A DNA stretch of 20,321 nucleotides, from positions 9,261 to 29,581 of IMG/VR virus record IMGVR_UViG_3300030118_004595. One strand, written 5' to 3'. The notes beneath the pieces are model-generated. The model saw nothing but the letters and a program-made list of their open reading frames with translations, did not search any database and was not told where the DNA came from. The DNA comes from a virus. Below, one piece after another: positions 6,176-14,300 of the stretch (its first letter is position 1; each line of letters opens with the position of its first letter). Position numbers and translations under genes: made by a program.

Positions 6176-8814
6176 TATGAATATCTTTTTAATCCGGTCA
6201 TTGCTTTTCTGCTTGACAATACTATTTCATTTCCACTTAATGAACCAACTACTCTTACGGTTTGTTGATTCTTGCCTAAAATTTCTGTTAACTTACTTAA
6301 AGGAGCAATAACTTCCGGGTCATTTTTAGCGTTTATATTATCACCAACTATTGCATTTGTTGGAGAATAAGCTAAACCTCCTTTTGCTAATGGTAACGGC
6401 TGCGCTGATATAGCAGCTATTTGAGCGCCTCCTAAGACTCCCGCGAGTATTGATAAGGGTATATTAGGTAAAGCTTTTGCAATCGCGGCAGCGGTGTTAA
6501 TAATAGCGTTAAATATAGCCATAGACTTTTCTCTCCTAGCTGCTTTCCTGTCAAGCTCTTTTTTCTTAGCTGCATACTTTGCGTCAATAGCTTCTTTTCT
6601 TTTTGCAAACTCTTCTTCAGATAATCCTTTTTGTTCAAGCTGACTTAGCTCTTTATTATAAGCATTATCCATTCTTATCATTTCATTTTCGTGTCTTTGT
6701 TGTGCTATAGCATCAATTTGACCCATAGTGTCAGACATAAATTCAGTCAAAGCTAATGTTATTGCTTGCGTTTTTCCGGCCCAGTTTGTCCAGTCTTCAT
6801 CTTGCTTTGCAAAGTATTTTGCCCACTCTTCACTCATGCCTTCTAAATGCGTACGTAAAGCAGATTTTTGACTAGGTAATTTTGCAGTCCAATCTTCCAT
6901 ACCACCTCCACCTCCTGAACCACTTGAACCACTCCCACCTGAACCATTATTCCCACCTGAACCGGTATTCCCTGTAGGCATATCGATATTTCCTGTACCT
7001 TCTGGAAATAAATTTTCAATATCAGTATTTCCTCCAGCACTACCAAATATTTCTTTAACTTTATTAATTCCGTCTTTAGCCATTTGGCCAAGTCTATCAA
7101 CACCTCCCTGAACGTCGTCTTCTGTTACATATTCAACAGGGTCTCTATTTAAAGTTGCGTCAACTGCGTCTTTGTAATTTTCTGTTGTGTTTTTTGCAAA
7201 AGTTGCTGCGTTTTTTTCTACTTTTTTCATTGCATTACTAAAGCCATCTCCCATTGCATTAGTAGCTTTTTTAAATCCTGCTTTTACATCATCCCAACTT
7301 AAAGTAAATATTCCTTTTATTACTTGACCAATTCCACCTAAAACATCTCCAGCTGATTTTGCAAACGCAACAATAACATCATAAAGACTTTGAAACGCAA
7401 ACTTTGCATATTCCCACATTGTTTTTAATACGAAAACAATTCCATTAATAGCAGCTCTAAAAAATAAAGATTCGTTATATAAGTCTATAAAATAGTTAAT
7501 TATTGCAGTTATCCATTTTCTTACAGTAGACCAGTTGTCCATAACAACTTTTCCTAATATAATTATTCCCGCTACAACTAATCCAAGCGGTGAAATTAAA
7601 AACGAAATACCACCAGCTATAAAACCAAATAAACTCATAAGAGGACCTGATAAAGCAATAAGACCTCCAATGGTTAATATTAAAGTTTTTGTTCCGCCAT
7701 CTAATCCTTGAAATTTTTGTATAACATTTGATATTCCTTGAACAATATCTGCCATTACAGGAAGAACAATATCTCCAATATCTTGCAAAGTTAATTTAAT
7801 ATTATTTATACTTTGCTCCATTTTGAACCCTGGAGTTTTGGCTAGCTCAGCAAAAGCGTCTTCTGTAAAACCAGCAGACTCTGCCATGCCGTCTAAAATT
7901 TCAATATAGTTGTCACCTTGTTCGCCAAGAACACCCATAATATTTTTAACAGCTTGAGACTTACCAAACAGTTCGGTCATTTCAACTCCGTTAGCAGCAA
8001 AAGAATCTTTTAAATGAAATAAAGTAGCGGCTAAACCAGAATCAGCAACCATAGCTCTTAAGCTTTCATAAGACATATTTACTTTCTCTAATGCCTTACG
8101 ACCCATTTCGGTTGGTTTTGTTATAGCCATCATAACTCCACCGAACCCAGTTGTTGCTGAACGAGCGTCTCCTGTTGTTTTTGTATATGTTGCAATATTT
8201 GCAAGAAGTTCGTCAAAAGAAATACCTAGCTCTGCAGCTAATCCAACTTGAGTACCTAAACTTTCTGCTAGTTCGCTACTTTCAAACATACCACTTCTAA
8301 CAGCCATTCCAAAAGCGTCTATAGCTTCTGTTGCTGTAATTGTTTCGGCTCCATATGCGTTTTGTGCAGCAGCAGCAACTTTAGCTAAGTCAGTTGATTC
8401 TCCTAACCCAACAGCTACTCCTTTATTTACAGTTTGTAATGTTTCTAAAGCGTTTGTTCCACGTAAACCGGCTGAGGTTAAAAAGAATAATCCTTCAGCT
8501 GTTTCTTGTGCTGAAACGGCAGTAACGGCTGAAATTCGTTTTACTCCTTCCGCGTATTTATCTAAATCTTTTGAACTACCGAGTACAAGAGTAGAAATTT
8601 TTGTCATTTCTTTTTGGAAGTCCATAGACATTTTTGCGGCTCCTCCTGCAATTAAAGCAAACGGCAATGTAAACGATGAAGTTATTCTTGAACCCATCGC
8701 TTTCATTTGTCCAGCAAATCTTCCTATCCTTGCTGAAGCTGCTTGTAAACCTTTATATAATCCTGTATTAACAACGCCCAGGACTACATTCATTGACGTT
8801 AAATTCTTACTCAT
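6175..8814 (-). CDS. Tail tape measure protein (TP901 type)
   Basis: This 879-residue protein sets tail length and is thought to pass into the host envelope on infection. Residues about 60-360 carry the phage TP901-type tape measure core (FQKEMTKISTLV, AQETAEGLFFLTSAGL, TTGDARSATTGFGG). A long hydrophobic segment at about 375-425 probably holds membrane helices. A Gly/Ser-rich linker covers about 612-638, a charged coiled coil (SQLEQKGLSEEEFAKRKEA) about 700-760, and the C-terminus has the common KGGLAYSP motif. At roughly 1.5 angstroms per residue, the usual rule for tape measures, the tail would be around 130 nm. The start overlaps the preceding chaperone reading frame by 8 bases. Confidence 0.93.
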   Translation of the reverse strand: MSKNLTSMNVVLGVVNTGLYKGLQAASARIGRFAGQMKAMGSRITSSFTLPFALIAGGAAKMSMDFQKEMTKISTLVLGSSKDLDKYAEGVKRISAVTAVSAQETAEGLFFLTSAGLRGTNALETLQTVNKGVAVGLGESTDLAKVAAAAQNAYGAETITATEAIDAFGMAVRSGMFESSELAESLGTQVGLAAELGISFDELLANIATYTKTTGDARSATTGFGGVMMAITKPTEMGRKALEKVNMSYESLRAMVADSGLAATLFHLKDSFAANGVEMTELFGKSQAVKNIMGVLGEQGDNYIEILDGMAESAGFTEDAFAELAKTPGFKMEQSINNIKLTLQDIGDIVLPVMADIVQGISNVIQKFQGLDGGTKTLILTIGGLIALSGPLMSLFGFIAGGISFLISPLGLVVAGIIILGKVVMDNWSTVRKWITAIINYFIDLYNESLFFRAAINGIVFVLKTMWEYAKFAFQSLYDVIVAFAKSAGDVLGGIGQVIKGIFTLSWDDVKAGFKKATNAMGDGFSNAMKKVEKNAATFAKNTTENYKDAVDATLNRDPVEYVTEDDVQGGVDRLGQMAKDGINKVKEIFGSAGGNTDIENLFPEGTGNIDMPTGNTGSGGNNGSGGSGSSGSGGGGGMEDWTAKLPSQKSALRTHLEGMSEEWAKYFAKQDEDWTNWAGKTQAITLALTEFMSDTMGQIDAIAQQRHENEMIRMDNAYNKELSQLEQKGLSEEEFAKRKEAIDAKYAAKKKELDRKAARREKSMAIFNAIINTAAAIAKALPNIPLSILAGVLGGAQIAAISAQPLPLAKGGLAYSPTNAIVGDNINAKNDPEVIAPLSKLTEILGKNQQTVRVVGSLSGNEIVLSSRKAMTGLKRYS

Positions 8815-9103
8815 TTTTTGATTCTATTATTTTTCTAAACAGTTCGGCTTCTGCACGAATTTTTTTCATTTCCTCAACAGTTTTAACACTTTTCTTTTTT
8901 TCCCATGGAAATTTAGCTAGGTCTTTCGGTTGTACATTTTTCTTCACATGAGGATTAATTACAACAGCTCCAATCCATCTTGCTATTTCCCATTTCGTTT
9001 GCAGCTCTACTTCATAACTATCAAACAAACCTTGCTGCGCATTAAAAAACATTCTAGGTGTTAAGTCATATAATTCATCTCTATTGAAACCTAACTGTCC
9101 CAT
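8807..9103 (-). CDS. Tail assembly chaperone, distal (gpT-like) part, probably made by -1 frameshift
   Basis: This 98-residue frame resembles the downstream member of a G/GT tail chaperone pair (GQLGFNRDELYDLTPRMFFN, then a WE..KW-type helical region). The same frame stays open upstream of its ATG and encodes IELTWDYIEKIG, reaching back to the stop of the preceding gene. The natural product is therefore probably a fusion of the upstream chaperone with this region, formed by -1 slippage on GAAAAAA at 9139-9145. The fusion would be about 247 residues. In lambda and many siphoviruses the G and GT forms hold the tape measure and recruit tail tube protein. The tape measure gene follows with an 8-base overlap. 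Independent initiation at the ATG at 9103 is possible but less likely. Confidence 0.8.
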   Translation of the reverse strand: MGQLGFNRDELYDLTPRMFFNAQQGLFDSYEVELQTKWEIARWIGAVVINPHVKKNVQPKDLAKFPWEKKKSVKTVEEMKKIRAEAELFRKIIESKNE

Positions 9104-9135
9104 TCCTATTTTTTCAATATAATCCCAAGTCAGTT

Positions 9136-9145
9136 CTATTTTTTC
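9136..9145 (-). promoter_or_regulatory. Probable programmed -1 ribosomal frameshift site
   Basis: The minus strand reads G AAA AAA TAG at the end of the first chaperone gene. Sliding one base back on the A run turns the stop into ATA GAA CTG and continues, without a stop, into the second chaperone frame. The A-site lysine tRNA re-pairs perfectly and the P-site one loses only its first base. No obvious stimulatory hairpin was seen downstream. Confidence 0.75.
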
Positions 9146-9549
9146 TGCTTGGGCTTTGGCTTTTTTTCGTTTGCAGTTTCAGGGGTTCCAAAAGAAATCG
9201 CCATATGCTCACTAAATAATTCCAAAGCTTTTTGCATTCCTGTCGCGTCACCATCTAACATATCAGCAATATCATCTGAAGTGTATTTAAAATCTACTCC
9301 AGCTCTTCGGTGACCTTCTTCAGTACCTGCAAAAATTAATTCAACAATATCATCTAAACTTAATTGTGTTCCAAGATTAGATAACTCCGCTAAACTAGTT
9401 CCGGTTTTTCTGCAATATTTTCTTAAAGCATTAAAACCAAAGTAACATGGTAAATCTTTTTTACCAAGTTTTACAATTTCATATTTCATTTTTTCGTATG
9501 TTTTATGAAGTCCAGCAGAGGTGAAATCATACGAAATGAAATCACCCAT
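9136..9549 (-). CDS. Tail assembly chaperone, proximal (gpG-like) protein
   Basis: This 137-residue protein lies between the tail tube and tape measure genes, the standard position of the gpG-type chaperone. It is largely helical (LHKTYEKMKYEIVKLG; LSLDDIVELIFAGTEEGHRR) and ends in a basic, proline-lysine tail (KKPKPKQKK). Its last codons are CAG AAA AAA TAG, a slippery A run right at the stop, and the -1 frame continues into the next gene. It would be made both alone and as the N-terminal part of a longer fusion. It acts in the cytoplasm during tail assembly and is not expected in the virion. The family assignment rests on position, size and the frameshift layout. Confidence 0.82.
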   Translation of the reverse strand: MGDFISYDFTSAGLHKTYEKMKYEIVKLGKKDLPCYFGFNALRKYCRKTGTSLAELSNLGTQLSLDDIVELIFAGTEEGHRRAGVDFKYTSDDIADMLDGDATGMQKALELFSEHMAISFGTPETANEKKPKPKQKK

Positions 9550-9571
9550 GCCTTCCTTCTGTTTTACGTCG

Positions 9572-9991
9572 TTAATTAGTATTTACAAAAAGAGGACCAG
9601 CCGCAACGAACGACGCGGAAAACGTTGCAGTTTCTTCATTTGGAGCGTCTAAAGATAGCTCCGTTAATATTGCGTCTCCAGTAAAAAATTTATCTCCTGA
9701 AACATTAGTTTTAAATTTTATAGTAACAATACTTTGAGCTGATATATAATCAGAATACATTTCAAAAAATTTTTTGTTTGTAACACTACTGTCAAAAGAC
9801 ATTAATGCACTGCAAGAAATTTCCCAATCTCTTCTGCTTACAGTTCTTGAATTCCAATCGCCTGTATTAGCTGTTGTAACATTCATTGTTTCTTGCGAAA
9901 TATTAATTGAGCAAGAAGTTGAAAATGCTATAAGAGTATTGTTTACAAAAACTCCAAACTGTGTTCCGTTAACTTTTCCTACTGAAGGCAT
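9572..9991 (-). CDS. Tail tube protein paralogue 2
   Basis: This 139-residue protein belongs to the TP901-type major tail tube family. It shares with the preceding gene an opening NGTQFGVFVNNTLIAFSTS, a central RRDWEISCSALMSF, and a closing DAPNEETATFSASFV. The two genes are a tandem duplication one base apart. Tail tube proteins stack as rings around the tape measure, so the pair may form mixed or alternating rings, or one may be specialised for the tail end. It is slightly shorter than its partner, mainly through the loss of a loop in the middle. It is followed after 22 bases by the chaperone gene. Which copy is the main subunit cannot be told from sequence. Confidence 0.82.
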   Translation of the reverse strand: MPSVGKVNGTQFGVFVNNTLIAFSTSCSINISQETMNVTTANTGDWNSRTVSRRDWEISCSALMSFDSSVTNKKFFEMYSDYISAQSIVTIKFKTNVSGDKFFTGDAILTELSLDAPNEETATFSASFVAAGPLFVNTN

Positions 9992-9992
9992 A

Positions 9993-10451
9993 TTATACTG
10001 TAGCCATTGTTAAGATACTCGTTCCAACAAAAGAAGCACTAAAAGTTGTTGATTCTTCGTTAGGAGCGTCCATACTTAATGAAGCCATATAAGCTTTACC
10101 AGACCATTTTTTATCTCCTGTTTCAGAAGATTCAAACGCTATAGTTAACTCATCTCTACCATAAGGGAAAGTAGAAGCTGTAGAGTCATAAATACCTGTA
10201 GTATATAGTTCATCAGGTGTTAATCCTCCAACTGCTGTGCCGTCTAAAGCTTTGAATGCTACCATACCTTCAACACTTATTTCCCAGTCTCTTTGACCTT
10301 CCATTACTTCTTTCCAACCTAAAGAGTCTTTATTAGAAGTTTCTCTAGCTGAATGGTTTATTGAAATCGACCCCGATGTTGCAAAAGCAACCAAAGTCGA
10401 ACCAGCATAAACCCCAAATTTAGTTCCGTTTATAATTCCATTTGATGCCAT
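9993..10451 (-). CDS. Tail tube protein paralogue 1 (major tail protein candidate)
   Basis: This 152-residue protein is the first of two tandem tail tube paralogues. Matching segments are NGTKFGVYAGSTLVAFATS near the N-terminus, QRDWEISVEGMVAF in the middle, and DAPNEESTTFSASFV near the C-terminus. Compared with the second copy it has an extra central stretch around LTPDELYTTGIYDSTAS. The fold expected is the beta-barrel tube subunit that polymerises on the tape measure. Its position after the tail terminator and two small proteins, and ahead of the chaperones, is canonical. Being upstream and longer, it is the better candidate for the main subunit, but that is a guess. Confidence 0.85.
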   Translation of the reverse strand: MASNGIINGTKFGVYAGSTLVAFATSGSISINHSARETSNKDSLGWKEVMEGQRDWEISVEGMVAFKALDGTAVGGLTPDELYTTGIYDSTASTFPYGRDELTIAFESSETGDKKWSGKAYMASLSMDAPNEESTTFSASFVGTSILTMATV

Positions 10452-10485
10452 AATTTTCTTTTTTTAATTTTAATGATTATTTATT

Positions 10486-10845
10486 TTACATAAAACTACA
10501 AATTGCTACACTGACCGAGGCCGTGGCTGAATAAGATATGTTAACATTATTATCAGAGTCGTTAAAAGCTTGACCAACAAAAGGACCAATAAAACCTATT
10601 TGACCAGGTTCTACAGAAACTGTTGCATTTGCTTTTGAAGCGTCACCGTACTGAGGAGAATCGAAGCTTGTAACTTGCGTTGTAAAAGTAAAAGTAATTG
10701 CTTCACCTTCAGCATTCCCGTTTTTACATGCTACGAATAATCTACCATTATTTTGAAATTTATCTCCAGAATCGCTAGCGCTTGTAAAAGTTAAAGCTGT
10801 TAGACCTGATTCTGTAATTACGTTAACTGTACTTATTTCTGCCAT
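10486..10845 (-). CDS. Small beta-rich structural protein (head decoration or minor tail protein)
   Basis: This 119-residue protein is rich in Thr, Ser and Val, in alternating patterns typical of a beta-sandwich (NVITESGLTALTFTSASDSG; VSVEPGQIGFIGPF; FNDSDNNVNISYSATAS). Similar small proteins are found among head and tail genes of many siphoviruses, where they are annotated as decoration, head fibre or minor tail proteins. There is no signal peptide or membrane segment. Its start overlaps the stop of the upstream 62-residue gene (TAATG), so the two are probably translated together. I am confident it is a virion or assembly protein, but not which. Confidence 0.6.
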   Translation of the reverse strand: MAEISTVNVITESGLTALTFTSASDSGDKFQNNGRLFVACKNGNAEGEAITFTFTTQVTSFDSPQYGDASKANATVSVEPGQIGFIGPFVGQAFNDSDNNVNISYSATASVSVAICSFM

Positions 10846-11033
10846 TATTCTTTGTCTTTAATATTTTCAATTTTAGTTTTTTTCACGTTTTTTACTTTGT
10901 TTTCTTTGAGTTTGTTGCAATATTCTTCTTCAAGCATTTTTTTATAGCCGTCTGAGGAAACTGGAATTTTATCTCCAATTTCAAAAACTTTATCGTTTCT
11001 TGTATATTTTTTTATTAATGTTATTATAGGCAT
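10845..11033 (-). CDS. Small protein of unknown function in the head-tail region
   Basis: This 62-residue protein starts with a short beta-like segment (MPIITLIKKYTRNDKVFEIG DKIPV) and ends in a strongly basic, lysine-rich tail (NKVKNVKKTKIENIKDKE). Short proteins with this opening pattern often sit between the tail terminator and tail tube genes in siphoviruses. No catalytic motif is visible. It overlaps the next gene by one base and follows the tail terminator gene by 11 bases, so it belongs to the same operon. Role unknown. Confidence 0.65.
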   Translation of the reverse strand: MPIITLIKKYTRNDKVFEIGDKIPVSSDGYKKMLEEEYCNKLKENKVKNVKKTKIENIKDKE

Positions 11034-11044
11034 AATATTTATTT

Positions 11045-11524
11045 TTATGATGTTATTATTCTTATTTTATAATCTTGTGAAATATGATGAACTCCATCGG
11101 GTAAAATATCTTTTTCATATTCTGAATTTTCTGATTCGAATATTAAAGAATCTATTTTCGGTCCGTATGTTGTTGGCTGTCCACCACTATCAACCACATT
11201 ATCCAGCGCATTTCTTACAACTACAGATAAATCTACAGCGGTATGATAGTTTACTGAAAACATGCTAATTTGCAAAGTCATAATATCTAAAGGACTTCGT
11301 CTGTTTTTTGTTTTAGTTAAAGGAACAGTAGCGTTTGGATTTGCTAAGCTTCCTTTAGTATCTGTTGTTTCTGTTGAGACAACAAAATAAACAATATAAG
11401 GAAATAAGTTTGCTGAAGGAGCCGGAGCAATATTTGGAAATATTCTACTTCCAACCAAATCAACAACATTAGCGTCATTTGATAGCAAATTAAATATTGT
11501 AGCTCCTATTTTTGAACTGCTCAT
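11045..11524 (-). CDS. Tail terminator / tail completion protein (DUF3168-like)
   Basis: This 159-residue protein matches the DUF3168 pattern: an N-terminal helix with a short valine-rich strand (IFNLLSNDANVVDLVGSRIF), a central LFPYIVYFVVS strand, and a long insert before SPLDIMTLQISMFS. It ends SQDYKIRIIT. Family members cap the tail tube and form the joint with the head. Its location between the HK97 gp10-like gene and the tail tube genes is the usual one. The start lies six bases downstream of the preceding stop. Assignment rests on recognisable pattern and gene order. Confidence 0.8.
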   Translation of the reverse strand: MSSSKIGATIFNLLSNDANVVDLVGSRIFPNIAPAPSANLFPYIVYFVVSTETTDTKGSLANPNATVPLTKTKNRRSPLDIMTLQISMFSVNYHTAVDLSVVVRNALDNVVDSGGQPTTYGPKIDSLIFESENSEYEKDILPDGVHHISQDYKIRIITS

Positions 11525-11530
11525 AATATG

Positions 11531-11989
11531 TTAAAATTTAAGTTCATAATATCTTTTTCCTTTATTCAAACCTTTAATTGCTCGCGCTACTATTACTTTA
11601 CAGCTATTAATCATTTCTTTTTTTACAATGCCTTTCATTGATGTAAACGCCGGCCTCATAAAAGGTCTTGCTTGCATATGAACTGTTCCATATTCTACGT
11701 TTTGACCATAAATAGGACCAGCATCCCACTGTTGTCCTTTTGGTACTCGAACTCCTACTGTAACAAAACCATCTTTTCTACCTTTACCAGTCACAAAAAC
11801 TTTAATAGATTTTTTAAGTAAACCGGTATCTGGATTTACATTTGCTCTTGCTGCTTTTACAATATGCTTTGCAGTATTACGAAAAGCTGCTATAAAAAAC
11901 TTTTTTTGGTCAATTAAATAAGGTAACCTAGCTAAGTCTTTTTGTACTCCTTTCCATCCTTCTAATCTTGTTACGTTTATTGCTGACAT
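11531..11989 (-). CDS. HK97 gp10-like head-tail/tail component
   Basis: This 152-residue protein has the features of the HK97 gp10 family: an N-terminal helix followed by FRNTAKHIVKAARANVNPDTG and LLKKSIKVFVTG, the variable basic stretch (GKGRKDGFVTVGVRVPKG), then YGQNVEYGTVHMQARPFMRP, the typical signature of the family. It would act at head completion or the top of the tail. It overlaps the previous gene by one base (TAATG), indicating translational coupling. The C-terminus (KGLNKGKRYYELKF) is basic. I see nothing unusual. Confidence 0.87.
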   Translation of the reverse strand: MSAINVTRLEGWKGVQKDLARLPYLIDQKKFFIAAFRNTAKHIVKAARANVNPDTGLLKKSIKVFVTGKGRKDGFVTVGVRVPKGQQWDAGPIYGQNVEYGTVHMQARPFMRPAFTSMKGIVKKEMINSCKVIVARAIKGLNKGKRYYELKF

Positions 11990-12342
11990 TAATCTTGAAT
12001 ATTATTTGGGGTAACAAAAGTTGCCTCAATTTTTAAAAATTTTTTTCTACCGTCTATTGCATTGATATAATGTATATTAAATTTATCATTATCAAACGAT
12101 ATATAACCCTGAACAGTTAATTCATTTGCAGGGTGTGCATTTCGCACATAAAACTCCACAGTTTGATTATTTTGCATTTGCATACCTTCTTCACTTACTT
12201 TACCACTTTTGTACACCACGTGCGCCCAAACGCGTCCTATCATTGAATATGAATCTTTTATAGTACCTCCATAAACAGTATCTGCGGCGCTGTTCACCCC
12301 ATATAACTCTATATACTTATCCATCATTCCTACCGCTATCAT
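11989..12342 (-). CDS. Head-tail joining / head closure protein (SPP1 gp16-like)
   Basis: This 117-residue protein has the pattern of the phage head-tail joining family: a short N-terminal strand (MDKYIELYGVNS), then IGRVWAHVVYKSGKVSEEGMQM, and beta segments QTVEFYVRNAHPA and GYISFDNDKFNIHYINAI, ending in KFLKIEATFV. The W-A-H/K segment and the strand order are characteristic. It seals the packaged head beneath the portal and receives the tail. The start overlaps the connector stop by four bases (ATGA). In-frame ATG codons at residues 6 and 7 (12327, 12324) would give a more typical beginning. Confidence 0.83.
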   Translation of the reverse strand: MIAVGMMDKYIELYGVNSAADTVYGGTIKDSYSMIGRVWAHVVYKSGKVSEEGMQMQNNQTVEFYVRNAHPANELTVQGYISFDNDKFNIHYINAIDGRKKFLKIEATFVTPNNIQD

Positions 12343-12950
12343 AACTCTTGATTTCTTAAAGTTTGTAATAAGTATTCAGAAGTTTTTGGTATCTGTGAAG
12401 CTATTCTTCCAACAATAACTGACTGACGATTTTCGTACATATCAGCAATCATAATTTTTATTGCTTGAATTGCTATTTCTACTTCTCCTCTCATTGCTTG
12501 CGAAGTTATCGTAACTTCAATATTTGATACTCCATTTCTTAAAGAGGGATAATCTTTTCCATCAACTAATGTTATTCTTTGAGGGTTTCCATAAGGGTCA
12601 AATATATAATTTGAAGCGTCCCAAGTTTGTTGAACACCATCATCATCATAATATTTAATATCAGTTATTGTTCTCCATACACCATAAGGAAGTTGTTGTG
12701 TTTGACTCCAAGTATCAGCTATAAATAACCAATCGCAAGCAGTAAAATCTTTATTAGCATAGTATTCTGCTGTATATTGTGCCGCTTGAATTAAAGAGGT
12801 TATATACGTGTCATCAGTGCTGTGAGTAATCCTTAAATGAGTTTTAGCTTCGTCAAGCGTTAAAGCAAAAGTTCTATCCGCCGCAGCTGTTACTCTTCTT
12901 AAATTTCTTAAAGGTAAATTTTTAGTTGTAAATGGATTTAATATTGACAT
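12339..12950 (-). CDS. Head-tail connector (HK97 gp6-like)
   Basis: This 203-residue protein shows the gp6-like connector signature, FALTLDEAKTHLRITHSTDD (residues about 28-47), followed by TYITSLIQAAQYTAEYY. A beta-rich middle contains WRTITDIKYYDDDG, and a C-terminal helical bundle contains EIAIQAIKIMIADMYENR, a standard ending region. Twelve or so copies form the adaptor ring under the portal. It is the first gene after the capsid terminator at 12961-12993 and starts 11 bases beyond it, so it depends on read-through of that terminator or on an unseen promoter. Confidence 0.88.
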   Translation of the reverse strand: MSILNPFTTKNLPLRNLRRVTAAADRTFALTLDEAKTHLRITHSTDDTYITSLIQAAQYTAEYYANKDFTACDWLFIADTWSQTQQLPYGVWRTITDIKYYDDDGVQQTWDASNYIFDPYGNPQRITLVDGKDYPSLRNGVSNIEVTITSQAMRGEVEIAIQAIKIMIADMYENRQSVIVGRIASQIPKTSEYLLQTLRNQEL

Positions 12951-12960
12951 TAGTTTTAGT

Positions 12961-12993
12961 TTAAAAAAGGGTGGCAGAATTCCACCACCCTTT
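12961..12993 (-). terminator. Rho-independent terminator after the major capsid gene
   Basis: On the minus strand AAAGGGTGG (12993 to 12985) pairs perfectly with CCACCCTTT (12974 to 12966) over a ten-base loop, followed by a T run. It lies about 30 bases after the capsid stop and just before the connector ATG at 12950. Such a terminator would leave capsid mRNA in excess over the downstream head-tail genes. Confidence 0.88.
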
Positions 12994-13022
12994 AAGTATT
13001 AATAAAAACAAGTTAACAGTTA

Positions 13023-14297
13023 TTATGCTGTTATCGAACCTCTACAGAATGACTTAGCTCTTCTAAATACTGAGTCCCAGAAAGAGTTAATTACTATTCT
13101 TACCTCACCAGAAATTGACTGAGAATAAGGGTCTACAACAACATCTAAAGCGTTACCAAATTGTCCAATAACTAAGTCAGAAAATTGTCCGAATACAATA
13201 CCTGTTTCAGAACCACCGGAAGTTGCAGCACCTCCAGCCGTACAAGCGTCAGAAATATTATTTGTAACTAATACTCTATAACCATTCATCATATTATCCA
13301 TTCCTAATAGTGGAGCACCATAACCAGTTTGAGTAGATGTTACACCTGGTTGACCAACAATTTGCTTTAATATTCCTCTTCCTTTAGAAGATGTTATATA
13401 AGCACTTCCTTCAGCGTTGTTTCCAGCTATATCTGTTTCCATTTCAATCATCTTAGCTAAAGTAGCAGTACCACCAGAAATTGATTCACTAGCTTGGTCG
13501 AATATACCAACTGGCTCAGCACCTGTACCATCAGAGTCAGAAAGTATCGCAGCTTCTAATGCAGCAGCAATAGCTTTATTCATATCGTCTCTTATAATAG
13601 ATTCAATATTTCCAACCTGCGCCATTAACATTTTTGAAATATCCATATAAGCAGCTAATTTATGAGGTGTTAAAGTTGAACCTCCAACTGCTGTAGCAGC
13701 GTCAGGTGCATTCGTAGTTTCACCAACAAAACCAGCTGTAGTTCCTGATAATACAGGAAGCTGAACTTTGCTTGATAATCCAGTTAAAAATGTTGCGCCT
13801 GCGTCAGCTAAAACTAAATGGTTCTGTAAAGTACCCATCCAGTCATTTACGTCTGTTGCAATTAATTCATTTGCGTCAGCTGTAGTTTGAGGGTTTGTTC
13901 TTGCAAGTACACCAGTAGGTAAAGCTAAACCAGAAAAACCTGGGTTGCTTCTTTTTGCCTCTACGTGCATTTCTTTTTCTATTCCATCAAGACCGCCTTC
14001 AGCGAATTGATTTATTGCTTTTACTAAGTTAAACTTTCTGTGAAGTTTTACTTCTTCTTTTTCTTGTGATTTACTTGCTGAACCAGCGAAACTTGCTGCT
14101 CTCTTTAATTGAGCTTCAACTTTTTCTGCTCTTTCAATTTTCCCGTCAACCACATCAATCGACTTTAATAATTCATCAACTGAATCATTTTCGTCTTTAG
14201 TTAAGTCACGCTCTTCTGTAACTGCTAAGTCTTTTATTGCTTCTAGCTTAGCCATTACGTCAGCACGTTCCTCTTTTAATGCTATCGAATTTTTCAT
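13023..14297 (-). CDS. Major capsid protein (HK97 fold)
   Basis: This 424-residue protein forms the head shell. Residues 1 to about 85 are a charged coiled coil (ERADVMAKLEAIKDLAVTEE; DGKIERAEKVEAQLKRAAS), the delta or scaffolding domain typical of HK97-type precursors. It is probably removed by the protease encoded next door; the boundary is likely near residues 110-120 (EAKRSNPGFSG), which is inferred. The rest has the fold's usual features, such as LALPTGVLARTNP, KVQLPVLSGTTAGFVGET, DDMNKAIAAALEAAIL and IVFGQFSDLVIGQF. The gene begins three bases after the protease stop and is followed by a strong terminator. No sign of truncation. Confidence 0.95.
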   Translation of the reverse strand: MKNSIALKEERADVMAKLEAIKDLAVTEERDLTKDENDSVDELLKSIDVVDGKIERAEKVEAQLKRAASFAGSASKSQEKEEVKLHRKFNLVKAINQFAEGGLDGIEKEMHVEAKRSNPGFSGLALPTGVLARTNPQTTADANELIATDVNDWMGTLQNHLVLADAGATFLTGLSSKVQLPVLSGTTAGFVGETTNAPDAATAVGGSTLTPHKLAAYMDISKMLMAQVGNIESIIRDDMNKAIAAALEAAILSDSDGTGAEPVGIFDQASESISGGTATLAKMIEMETDIAGNNAEGSAYITSSKGRGILKQIVGQPGVTSTQTGYGAPLLGMDNMMNGYRVLVTNNISDACTAGGAATSGGSETGIVFGQFSDLVIGQFGNALDVVVDPYSQSISGEVRIVINSFWDSVFRRAKSFCRGSITA

Positions 14298-14300
14298 AAT

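Noticed and set aside
6843-7103. Minus-strand frame with a repetitive VQVGVVQVV translation
   Set aside because: It is the alternate frame of the glycine-rich linker in the tape measure gene, not an independent protein.
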